Shown: positions 7,669 to 15,136, numbered from the stretch's first letter. The stretch is 16,137 nt of DNA from UBA7239 sp035456205 (GCA_035456205.1 DATIDQ010000145.1:1-16137); one strand, 5' to 3'. Notes: generated from the sequence alone by a model not told the origin. Translations and numbers: made by a program.

Positions 7669-8630
7669 AATATTGACAACGATTTCAACGGCACGGCAAT
7701 ATCATCCGGCAACGGTGCTTCACAACGCATTTTTTCACCGCTGCTCGGCAAGGTAAAAGTCAAACACGCCGCGTGCAAACACAAACGTCTGAAACCGAGT
7801 TTTGCCGACGCATCATTTCTTTCACGTTCGGTGTATTTATCATCGCTAACTAATGAATGGCCTGAATGTTTGGCATGCACGCGAATCTGGTGCGTGCGGC
7901 CCGTGTAGGGTTTTGCTTCGACCAAGGTGTAACCGTCGAACAATTGCTTGATGGTGAAACCTGTGTGAGCAGTTTTGCCTTTATCACTCACACGCACCAT
8001 GCTGGCTTCTTCATTTTTCAGCAGCGGCACTTTCACATCCTTGATGCGCGCAGGCCACCGACCATGCACCAGTGCGAGATAGCGTTTATCCACACGGCCT
8101 TCACGCAAATCATCATGCAATGCCGTGAGTGTTGAACGTTTTTTGGCAACAAGAATGCAGCCGGATGTATCCCTATCCAGCCGATGCACCAGCTCCAGCA
8201 TTTTTTCCTGCGGGCGCATTTGCCGCAGCGCTTCGATCAACCCCAGACGGATCCCGCTGCCGCCGTGCACAGCCAACCCAGCCGGTTTGTTGAGCACTAT
8301 CAGTTGTTTGTCTTCGTAGAGAATGCGCGCTTCCAGATCTGCTAATAGATTGTTGCCTGCCTTGGCTGGCGCATCTGCCGTGGGCAGGTGCAAAGGCGGG
8401 ATACGCACCACATCACCCACCGCCAACTTCTGCTCCGGCTTCGCCCGCCCCTTGTTCACCCGCACCTCACCCTTGCGCAAAATGCGGTAAATCAGCGTGC
8501 GCGGCACACCTTTCAACTGGCTGAGCAGGAAATTGTCGATACGCTGGCCGTCGTGGTTTTCGTCCACCGTGACCAACTGGACAGGTGTTTTAGGGATTAA
8601 TGGCGCAGATTCAGGCGGTGATTCAGTCAT
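7665..8630 (-). CDS. rluC: 23S rRNA pseudouridine synthase RluC
   Basis: An RluA-family pseudouridine synthase, 321 residues from the ATG at 8630. An S4 RNA-binding domain covers about 28-80 (GQRIDNFLLSQLKGVPRTLI and YRILRKGEVRVNKGR). The catalytic motif HRLDRDTSG is at 149-157 with Asp152; NKPAGLAVHGGSG precedes it and GRTHQIRVHAKHSGH follows. Close similarity to E. coli RluC, which modifies U955, U2504 and U2580, supports the assignment over RluD or RluA. The frame is open to an ATG at 8663, with another at 8639; 8630 (MTESPPE) was chosen because it best fits RluC length, but none of the three has a clear Shine-Dalgarno. The gene is divergent from mce and is first of the rluC-flavoprotein-HAD unit. 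Confidence 0.95.
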   Translation of the reverse strand: MTESPPESAPLIPKTPVQLVTVDENHDGQRIDNFLLSQLKGVPRTLIYRILRKGEVRVNKGRAKPEQKLAVGDVVRIPPLHLPTADAPAKAGNNLLADLEARILYEDKQLIVLNKPAGLAVHGGSGIRLGLIEALRQMRPQEKMLELVHRLDRDTSGCILVAKKRSTLTALHDDLREGRVDKRYLALVHGRWPARIKDVKVPLLKNEEASMVRVSDKGKTAHTGFTIKQLFDGYTLVEAKPYTGRTHQIRVHAKHSGHSLVSDDKYTERERNDASAKLGFRRLCLHAACLTFTLPSSGEKMRCEAPLPDDIAVPLKSLSIL

Positions 8631-8729
8631 AGGCAGCATGATAGCAGCTGCAGGCGGGTGCATTAGCAGCGCCCTGCCGCTAAAATGCCCGCCTCCCTTG
8701 TGGCCTTTCCATCCTTAATTGAGACGCCG

Positions 8730-9146
8730 ATGATTACCCATCTCGACCATATCGCTATTGCCGTGCCTGACCTCGAAAAAGCCATCAAGCGCTTTCTGGA
8801 GGATTTCGGCCTCACCTTCAACGGCACCGAAGACGTGCCAGCCGCCAAAACCACCACCGCGTTCTTCCCGATTGACGGCACACAGATCGAGCTGGTGCAT
8901 CCGCTGAACGGCGAAGGCCCGATTGCGAAATACCTTGAAAAGAACGGTAAGGGTGGCATCCACCATATCTGTTTTCGCTCAGACAATATTCTGGAAGATG
9001 TGGCGACACTCACCGCCAAGGGCTACCAGTTTCTATCCGATGCCCCCACCCCCGGCGCGCACGGCTGCCAAGTGATTTTTATCCATCCAAAATGTTGCGA
9101 TGGCGTGTTGATTGAAATTAACCAGCCTGCTGACGATCACCATTAA
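8730..9146 (+). CDS. mce: Methylmalonyl-CoA epimerase
   Basis: A 138-residue vicinal-oxygen-chelate protein that interconverts (2S)- and (2R)-methylmalonyl-CoA, giving the mutase its substrate. The expected residues are visible: H7 in HLDHIAIAVPDLEK, H79 in GIHHICFRS, and E129 in GVLIEIN; IELVHPL (53-59) forms the matching strand of the first half. The frame is open upstream to 8685, but the ATG at 8730 is chosen because the family begins directly with the [IM]xxLDHIAIAV strand. The Shine-Dalgarno is weak (GAGA at 8721-8724). The gene is divergent from rluC and 34 bases ahead of the mutase gene, which makes the functional assignment firm. Confidence 0.95.
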   Translation: MITHLDHIAIAVPDLEKAIKRFLEDFGLTFNGTEDVPAAKTTTAFFPIDGTQIELVHPLNGEGPIAKYLEKNGKGGIHHICFRSDNILEDVATLTAKGYQFLSDAPTPGAHGCQVIFIHPKCCDGVLIEINQPADDHH

Positions 9147-9180
9147 TCCGATTTTTATTAATTATTTTTGAGAAAAAATT

Positions 9181-11325
9181 ATGAGCAATAAAACCATCGC
9201 CGATTGGCAAGCCGCTGTTGAAAAACAACTGAAAGGCAAACCGCTGGATAGTTTGAACACTGCCACACCGGAAGGCATCACACTGAAACCGCTTTATACA
9301 AAAGCGGATACCGATGGTTTACCCAATGCCAATACACTGCCGGGTTTTGAACCGTTTGTGCGCGGCCCGCAAGCCACCATGTACGCTGGTCGTCCATGGA
9401 CTATCCGTCAATACGCCGGTTTTTCTACTGCTGAAGCATCGAACGCGTTTTATCGCCAGGCACTTGCTGCTGGCGGCCAGGGTGTTTCAGTGGCGTTTGA
9501 TTTAGCCACTCACCGCGGTTATGACTCGGATCATCCACGTGTGACTGGTGACGTGGGCAAAGCCGGTGTGGCAATTGATTCTGTTGAAGACATGAAAATT
9601 CTTTTTGACAGCATTCCACTCGATAAAGTGTCGGTGTCCATGACCATGAACGGCGCAGTATTGCCTGTTCTCGCTGGCTATATTGTTGCGGCTGAAGAAC
9701 AAGGCGTAACGCAGGATCAACTGTCTGGCACCATCCAGAACGACATCCTGAAAGAATTCATGGTGCGCAACACTTATATTTATCCACCTGCACCCTCGAT
9801 GAAAATTATCGGCGACATCATCGCCTACTGTTCAAAAAATCTGCCCAAATTCAACACAATTTCTATTTCCGGCTATCACATTCAGGAAGCCGGTGCCGAC
9901 GCCGCACTGGAACTGGCTTACACACTGGCAGATGGCAAGGAATACATCCGCACCGCACTCGCTGCCGGTCTGGGTATTGACGAATTCGCTGGTCGCCTGT
10001 CATTTTTCTGGGGCATCTCGATGAATTTCTACATGGAGATTGCCAAGTTGCGCGCCGGCCGCTTGTTGTGGTCGCGCATTGTCAGTGAATTCAACCCGAA
10101 AGATTCACGCTCAAAAATGTTGCGCACGCACAGCCAGACTTCCGGTTGGTCACTCACCGAACAGGATCCGTATAACAACGTGGTGCGCACGACGATTGAA
10201 GCCATGGCTGCGGTTTTCGGTGGCACACAATCGCTGCACACGAATGCGCTGGATGAAGCGATTGCCTTGCCGACAGAGTTTTCCTCACGCATTGCACGCA
10301 ACACACAGTTGATCATCCAGGAAGAAACCGGCATCTGTGATGTTGTCGATCCGTGGGGTGGCTCCTACATGATGGAAAGCCTCACGCAAGAATTGGCTGA
10401 TAAAGCCTGGGCACTGATCGAAGAAATCGAAAGCAAAGGCGGCATGGCCAAAGCTGTCGATACCGGCTTGCCGAAAATGCGCATTGAAGAATCGGCCGCA
10501 CGCAAACAGGCGCGTATTGATCGCGGTGAAGACGTAATCGTCGGCGTCAACAAATATAAACTGGCGACAGAGGACGATATCGAGATTCTTGATATCGACA
10601 ACGTGGCGGTGCGTGAATCGCAAATCAAACGCCTGAATGACATCAAAGCCAAACGCGATAATGCCAAAGTGGAAGCGATTCTGAATCAACTCACAGAATG
10701 TGCGCGCTCTTTTGTCAAAAACGAACCGGGTAACGGCAACCTGCTGGATCTTGCAGTACAAGCCACACGTTTGCGCGCCACTGTCGGTGAAATTTCTTTT
10801 GCCCTGGAAAAAGAATTCAGTCGCTACAACGCACAAGCGCGCACTATTTCCGGTGTTTACGGTGGAGCTTATCAAATGGATGCAGCCTGGCAACAAATCG
10901 TCGCTGACGTACAGACGTTTGCCGACAAAAATGGCCGCCGTCCGCGCATGTTGGTGTGCAAGATGGGACAGGATGGCCATGACCGCGGTGCAAAAGTAAT
11001 CGCCACTGCATTTGCGGATCTCGGTTTTGATATCGATTTGTCACCGATGTTCTCCACACCGGCCGAAGTGGCCAAACAAGCGGTAGAAAATGATGTACAC
11101 ATCGTCGGCTGCTCATCCCAGGCTGCCGGCCACAAAACGCTGGTGCCCGAGTTGATTGCCGAACTGAAAAAACTCGGTGCGGACGATGTCATCGTGGTTG
11201 CCGGTGGTGTGATCCCGAAACAGGATTACGACTTCCTGTTCAAGGCTGGCGTGAAATGCGTGTTTGGCCCAGGCACGCAGATTCCGGTGGCGGCAAAAGA
11301 AGTACTGACTGCCATTAAAGTCTGA
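9181..11325 (+). CDS. scpA: Methylmalonyl-CoA mutase, single-chain B12-dependent
   Basis: A 714-residue mutase, the same length as E. coli ScpA/Sbm and alignable throughout. It interconverts (R)-methylmalonyl-CoA and succinyl-CoA using adenosylcobalamin. The TIM-barrel domain (about 20-550) has TMYAGRPWTIRQYAGFST (67-83), FDLATHRGYDSDHPR (106-120), RNTYIYPP (196-203) and SGYHIQEAGA with catalytic-type H233. The C-terminal cobalamin domain has the base-off motif DGHDRG (598-603, axial ligand H600) and GCSSQAAGHKTL. All signature parts are present. The ATG at 9181 follows a weak GAGA. With mce it supports propionate, valine, isoleucine and odd-chain fatty acid use, or the reverse flow toward propionyl-CoA. 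The GTPase chaperone MeaB is not in the window. Confidence 0.98.
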   Translation: MSNKTIADWQAAVEKQLKGKPLDSLNTATPEGITLKPLYTKADTDGLPNANTLPGFEPFVRGPQATMYAGRPWTIRQYAGFSTAEASNAFYRQALAAGGQGVSVAFDLATHRGYDSDHPRVTGDVGKAGVAIDSVEDMKILFDSIPLDKVSVSMTMNGAVLPVLAGYIVAAEEQGVTQDQLSGTIQNDILKEFMVRNTYIYPPAPSMKIIGDIIAYCSKNLPKFNTISISGYHIQEAGADAALELAYTLADGKEYIRTALAAGLGIDEFAGRLSFFWGISMNFYMEIAKLRAGRLLWSRIVSEFNPKDSRSKMLRTHSQTSGWSLTEQDPYNNVVRTTIEAMAAVFGGTQSLHTNALDEAIALPTEFSSRIARNTQLIIQEETGICDVVDPWGGSYMMESLTQELADKAWALIEEIESKGGMAKAVDTGLPKMRIEESAARKQARIDRGEDVIVGVNKYKLATEDDIEILDIDNVAVRESQIKRLNDIKAKRDNAKVEAILNQLTECARSFVKNEPGNGNLLDLAVQATRLRATVGEISFALEKEFSRYNAQARTISGVYGGAYQMDAAWQQIVADVQTFADKNGRRPRMLVCKMGQDGHDRGAKVIATAFADLGFDIDLSPMFSTPAEVAKQAVENDVHIVGCSSQAAGHKTLVPELIAELKKLGADDVIVVAGGVIPKQDYDFLFKAGVKCVFGPGTQIPVAAKEVLTAIKV

Positions 11326-11372
11326 AACCCAAAGCCCCTGATATAAAAGTCATATATTTAGTAAGCCTTTTC

Positions 11373-11404
11373 CCGCATAGCTTCCACATAAGGATGCTAT
11401 GCGG
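11373..11404. repeat. Imperfect inverted repeat (hairpin) between scpA and the radical SAM genes
   Basis: CCGCATAGC (11373-11381) pairs exactly with GCTATGCGG (11396-11404). Inside, after one T/T mismatch, TCC pairs with GGA around the loop ACATAA. This gives 12 base pairs with one mismatch. No run of T follows on the plus strand or on the minus strand, so it is not a standard intrinsic terminator. It starts 47 bases after the scpA stop and ends 50 bases before the next ATG. It could be a transcript-stabilising or attenuating hairpin, a binding site, or a dispersed repeat. The remainder of the 129-base gap is AT-rich with only a TATAAG (11424-11429) that could serve as a -10; I found no matching -35. 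Confidence 0.7.
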
Positions 11405-11454
11405 TACGGCTAAAAACAGGCACTATAAGAACGATAAAAAATAGTGACGCACAA

Positions 11455-12945
11455 ATGAGCCTGCAAGCAATCAGACTGGTTGAGTCAGACAACCATAACG
11501 ATGCACCAGAAAGCGAACTGCCTCTGGTGCGCAAGCTGCGTGTGTTGCTGCTCAAACCCTATCAACCGATTGCGGTGCCAACACACTCTCCCCCATTGGG
11601 ACTGTTGTATATCGCATCCGGGATTCGGGAAAAGCTGGGAGCATATGCCGATATCAAAATTATCGACATGAAGCTTCACCATATAAAAACGCATGGCATT
11701 GATGATGTTTTACAAGAATTCAGGCCGGACGTTGTCGGTTTTTCAGCACTGAATTATGAAGCCCATGCCAGTCATAGCATGGCACAGCACATCAAGGCAT
11801 TTGATCCCTCAATAGTCACTGTCATTGGCGGCCCCTACGCATTAAAAAATTCCGCCAACATTCTTGAAGATGGCAATATTGACTGGGTATTTGAAGGCTC
11901 TGCGGACAGATCTTTTCCCGAAGCATTAAAGCGCCTTGCACAAAACAGCACGCCGGATGAAAACATACCGGGAATGTCATTTCGCCGCCCGGATAACAGC
12001 ATCTGTATCCTGACACGACAGGACCAGATCAATGATCTGGATAATTTGCCGCCACCTGCATGGGACATGGTCAACCTGGATGAATATTCCGGAAAAACCA
12101 ATATGGCCAGCAATCTGCGGGGAAAACGCTACGCCCTGCTGTTTACCTCACGAGGCTGCCCTTATCTTTGCAATTACTGTCACGACATTTTTTCGAAGAA
12201 ATTTGTTTATCACAGCGTTGACTATGTCATTGCAGAAATAGAACGTCTTTATGAGCAATATGGTGTTGATGAATTCCAGATCGTAGATGATATTTTTAAC
12301 TTACATAAACCACGCCTGAAAGCGATTATGGGGCAAGTAAAAGAACGCTGGCCTGGCAAGATAAAGTTTACTTTCCCCAATGGTTTACGCGCCGATATTC
12401 TGGATGAGGAAGTGATCAACGCACTGGCAGACGCTGGCACTTATCTGGTGTGTGTCGCCATTGAAACAGTGACACCACGCCTGCAAGAATTGGTAGAGAA
12501 GCATCTGGATATTGAACGAACCAATAAATCTATTGAACTGTTTGGCAAGCGAAACGTGCAAGTGAACGGTTTTTTTATGCTGGGATTTCCCACTGAGACC
12601 CCAGAGGAAATTCAGGCGACTATCGATTTTGCAATCAAAAGTGATCTGACACTGGCTTATTTTTTCTCGGTCATCCCACAGTTTGGCACGCCGATGTACG
12701 AGCTTGCCATGTCTGAAAACAAGGATGTCACTATCCAGTTGAACCAGACTGACTCTGGCGTTTACAGAAACTGGAGCTCCTGGTACGAAACAGCTTATGG
12801 TTATCCATTGGCAAAACTGATGCGCAAAGCTAATTTGAAATTTTATTTTTCCCCACGACGTGGATACTGGATTCTGACAAGGCTGGGATTCAGGAGTTTC
12901 TGGATGAGCCTGAAAAGCTTTATCACTATGTTGTTTGATCGTTAA
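11455..12945 (+). CDS. B12-binding-domain radical SAM protein, copy 1
   Basis: A 496-residue class B-like radical SAM protein. An N-terminal Rossmann domain (about 28-165) resembles the cobalamin-binding domain of the BchE/HpnJ type: PPLGLLYIASGI (47-58), DVVGFSALNYEAH (92-104), VIGGPYAL (123-130). It lacks the DxHxxG axial-His motif, as many class B members do. The radical SAM core has C235, C239 and C242 in SRGCPYLCNYC, binding a 4Fe-4S cluster, then FQIVDDIF, FPNGLRAD, VAIETVTPRLQELV and GFFMLGFPTET (with glycine-rich SAM contacts). The last 80 residues are specific to this copy. No lysine- or peptide-binding SPASM cysteines are seen. The reaction is unknown: methylation, ring change or rearrangement are all possible. 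The ATG has a poor Shine-Dalgarno. Confidence 0.88.
   Translation: MSLQAIRLVESDNHNDAPESELPLVRKLRVLLLKPYQPIAVPTHSPPLGLLYIASGIREKLGAYADIKIIDMKLHHIKTHGIDDVLQEFRPDVVGFSALNYEAHASHSMAQHIKAFDPSIVTVIGGPYALKNSANILEDGNIDWVFEGSADRSFPEALKRLAQNSTPDENIPGMSFRRPDNSICILTRQDQINDLDNLPPPAWDMVNLDEYSGKTNMASNLRGKRYALLFTSRGCPYLCNYCHDIFSKKFVYHSVDYVIAEIERLYEQYGVDEFQIVDDIFNLHKPRLKAIMGQVKERWPGKIKFTFPNGLRADILDEEVINALADAGTYLVCVAIETVTPRLQELVEKHLDIERTNKSIELFGKRNVQVNGFFMLGFPTETPEEIQATIDFAIKSDLTLAYFFSVIPQFGTPMYELAMSENKDVTIQLNQTDSGVYRNWSSWYETAYGYPLAKLMRKANLKFYFSPRRGYWILTRLGFRSFWMSLKSFITMLFDR
12024..12040. repeat. Perfect 7-bp dyad inside radical SAM copy 1
   Basis: CCAGATC and GATCTGG are separated by AAT. The dyad lies over the codons for DQINDL and recurs at the same place in copy 2. 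It may simply follow from the encoded residues. Confidence 0.5.
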
Positions 12946-14426
12946 TGAAAGCAATAACACTGGTTAACGCAGATGATTTCAATCGCACACCACAGAGCAC
13001 CATGCCTCTGGCAAGACAGCTGCGCATATTATTACTGAAACCTTTCCAGCATATTAATGCACCGCTGCAGGCACCGCCGCTGGGATTGCTGTACATCGTA
13101 TCCAGCATCCGGCAAAAACTGGGTGAATACGCTGACATACGCGTCATTGATATGAAATTGCACAATATGGAACCGGAAAGCATTCTGCATGTATTGCAAG
13201 AGTACGACCCGGATGTTGTTGGATTTTCTGCCCTGAATTATGAAGCGTATGCAGGGCACCAGATTGCGAAACACACCAAGGCATATAACCCGTCAATCAT
13301 CACTGTATTTGGCGGCCCTTACGCGTTAAAAAACGCATCCACCATTCTCGACGACAAAAATATTGATTGGGTTTTTGAAGGCGCCGCCGACCGTTCTTTT
13401 CCTGAGGCACTGGAACGCATTGCACAAAATCGCACAGTCGACGAAAACATCCCGGGGTTGTCATTCCGGCGTAAAGACGGTTCCGTTTTTGTTTCTACCA
13501 GGCAAGACCAGATCAACGATCTGGATAACTTGCCACCACCAGCGTGGGATCTGGTAGATCTTGACGCCTACGCAAAAAAACCGAATATGGCTGCCAACCT
13601 GAAGGGCAAACGTTATGCCATGCTGTTCACTTCACGTGGATGCCCTTACCTTTGCAATTACTGCCACGACATCTTTTCCAAGAAGTTTGTTTATCACAGT
13701 GTCGACTATGTTATTGCAGAAATTGAACGCCTCTATGAACAATACGGCGTTGATGAATTCCAGATCGTGGATGATATTTTCAACCTGCACAAACCGCGTC
13801 TGAAAGCCATTATGGCCGAAGTACAGAAACGCTGGCCCGGAAAACTGAAGTTTGCATTTCCCAACGGCTTGCGCGCAGATATCCTGGATGAAGAGGTTAT
13901 CAACGCGCTGTGTGATGCAGGCACTTATGCTGTCTGTGTTGCTATAGAAACCGTAACACCACGCCTGCAAGAGCTGGTAGAAAAACATCTGGATATAGAA
14001 AAAACACGTCATGCTATCGCTCTATTCGGTAAACGTAACATACAGATTACCGGTTTTTTCATGCTGGGCTTCCCCACAGAAACCAAAGAAGAAATACAGG
14101 CCACTATTGATTTTGCTATCGAAAGCGATCTGACGTTGGCCTTTTTCTTTTCTGTCGTCCCGCAATTTGGCACGCCGTTATACGATCTTGCCATATCGGA
14201 AAATGAAGAAATCACCAAAAAATTGAGTTTGATAGAGTCCGGAACTTACCGCAATTCCTTGTCGTGGTACCAGAGAAGTTACAACTACCCGCTGGCCAAT
14301 AAACTGCGCATAGCGAACATCCGTTTTTATTTTTCACCTCGACGCATTCTGAAAATACTGCGCCACTGGAATATGCAAAGCTTGCTACGCAGCCTCAAGG
14401 TATTCTTGCGAATACTGGTGACATAA
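12945..14426 (+). CDS. B12-binding-domain radical SAM protein, copy 2
   Basis: A 493-residue tandem paralogue of the preceding gene. The ATG shares its first base with the stop of copy 1 (TAATG), so translation is probably coupled. The same parts are present: B12-like Rossmann domain (about 26-163; PPLGLLYIVSSI, DVVGFSALNYEAY, VFGGPYAL), cluster cysteines C233, C237 and C240 in SRGCPYLCNYC, then FQIVDDIF, FPNGLRAD, VAIETVTPRLQELV and GFFMLGFPTET. Residues 227-290 are identical to 229-292 of copy 1, while the first 45 and last 80 or so residues differ much more. Like copy 1, it has EGAADRSFPEAL where many relatives have a GEGE motif. The function is unknown. Its stop is four bases from the end of the convergent yciO. 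Confidence 0.88.
   Translation: MKAITLVNADDFNRTPQSTMPLARQLRILLLKPFQHINAPLQAPPLGLLYIVSSIRQKLGEYADIRVIDMKLHNMEPESILHVLQEYDPDVVGFSALNYEAYAGHQIAKHTKAYNPSIITVFGGPYALKNASTILDDKNIDWVFEGAADRSFPEALERIAQNRTVDENIPGLSFRRKDGSVFVSTRQDQINDLDNLPPPAWDLVDLDAYAKKPNMAANLKGKRYAMLFTSRGCPYLCNYCHDIFSKKFVYHSVDYVIAEIERLYEQYGVDEFQIVDDIFNLHKPRLKAIMAEVQKRWPGKLKFAFPNGLRADILDEEVINALCDAGTYAVCVAIETVTPRLQELVEKHLDIEKTRHAIALFGKRNIQITGFFMLGFPTETKEEIQATIDFAIESDLTLAFFFSVVPQFGTPLYDLAISENEEITKKLSLIESGTYRNSLSWYQRSYNYPLANKLRIANIRFYFSPRRILKILRHWNMQSLLRSLKVFLRILVT
13508..13524. repeat. Perfect 7-bp dyad inside radical SAM copy 2
   Basis: CCAGATC and GATCTGG are separated by AAC, at the codons equivalent to the dyad in copy 1; only the loop base differs. 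Confidence 0.5.
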
Positions 14427-14430
14427 AAGG

Positions 14431-15054
14431 CTATAAGCCCAAAGCCACTACACTGCCCGCCCCTTCACGCAATATCACGGGCGCACCATCACGCAAATCC
14501 ACCACAGTAGTAGGCTCTAGCCCGCAATAACCACCATCAATAATCAGATCCACCTGATGCTCCAGTCTGTCGCGAATATCGTAGGGATCGTTCAAGGGTT
14601 CCGTTTCACCGGACAAAATAAGCGTACTGGTCAGCAGCGGCTCGTTCAGCTCTTCCAGTAATGCCAGCGCAATGCGGTTATCCGGAATGCGCAGCCCGAT
14701 GCTTTTTCGTTTCTCATGCAATAAACGCTTGGGTACTTCGCTAGTGCCAAGTAAAACAAATGTGTAGGCACCGGGGGTATTGGCTTTCAACAGGCGAAAT
14801 GTGCTGTTATCAACTTTGGCGTAAGTACCGAGCTCGGACAGATCACGGCACATCAAGGTAAAGTTATGGTGCTTATCGACAGCGCGCAACTGCATGATGC
14901 GATCCAGCGCCTTACGATCACCCAGATGGCAGCCTAACGCGTAAGCGGAATCCGTGGGATACACCACCACTGCTCCCTCACGGATCAGCTCGGCAGCCCG
15001 CTTGATCAGGCGTGCTTGCGGGTTATCAGGGTGGATCTGGAAGAACTGGCTCAT
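14431..15054 (-). CDS. yciO: YciO, Sua5/YciO/YrdC-family protein
   Basis: A 207-residue protein closely similar to E. coli YciO from the first residues (MSQFFQIHPDNPQARLIK). The family fold that binds ATP, threonine and bicarbonate is visible: VVVYPTDSAYALGC (29-42), NFTLMCRDLSEL (64-75), NTPGAYTFVL (92-101), KRKSIGLRIPDN (115-126), PTTVVDL (181-187) and ILREGAG (194-200). TsaC/Sua5 relatives make threonylcarbamoyl-AMP for the t6A tRNA modification; YciO is a separate branch that does not replace TsaC in E. coli, so its role is uncertain. The ATG at 15054 is chosen over 15069 because GGAGG (15060-15064) sits five bases upstream of it and would be inside the longer form. The gene is divergent from yciB. 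Confidence 0.95.
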   Translation of the reverse strand: MSQFFQIHPDNPQARLIKRAAELIREGAVVVYPTDSAYALGCHLGDRKALDRIMQLRAVDKHHNFTLMCRDLSELGTYAKVDNSTFRLLKANTPGAYTFVLLGTSEVPKRLLHEKRKSIGLRIPDNRIALALLEELNEPLLTSTLILSGETEPLNDPYDIRDRLEHQVDLIIDGGYCGLEPTTVVDLRDGAPVILREGAGSVVALGL

Positions 15055-15059
15055 GCTGG

Positions 15060-15064
15060 CCTCC
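15060..15064 (-). promoter_or_regulatory. Ribosome binding site of yciO
   Basis: GGAGG on the minus strand, five bases before the ATG at 15054; it decides this start over the in-frame ATG at 15069. Confidence 0.75.
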
Positions 15065-15080
15065 GACAAACAGGGCAGCG

Positions 15081-15109
15081 ATTATGGGCAGACTCAGTTA
15101 GAATGTCGA
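15081..15109 (-). promoter_or_regulatory. Sigma70-type promoter for yciO
   Basis: On the minus strand, TCGACA (15104-15109, 5 of 6 to TTGACA) and CATAAT (15081-15086, 5 of 6 to TATAAT) are exactly 17 bases apart in the 82-base divergent gap. The start of transcription would fall near 15074, giving a leader of about 20 bases that contains the GGAGG site. No equally good promoter was found for yciB in the opposite direction. Confidence 0.6.
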
Positions 15110-15136
15110 ACCGCTCACAACCCAGAATTAACCTCT

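Noticed and set aside
10285..10980. 231-codon open frame on the minus strand
   Set aside because: It lies wholly antisense to scpA, whose protein is conserved throughout; the antisense translation is Cys/Phe/His-rich with no recognisable family.
11326..11454. Possible cobalamin riboswitch upstream of the radical SAM genes
   Set aside because: The gap is only 129 bases and has no B12-box (GCCACTG-like) sequence; only the hairpin stands out. The gap ahead of mce (8664-8729) was also checked and is too short.
11455..14426. Tandem radical SAM copies as an assembly artefact or very recent duplication
   Set aside because: Synonymous differences are plentiful along the whole length and the ends of the proteins differ strongly, so these are two real, diverged genes.
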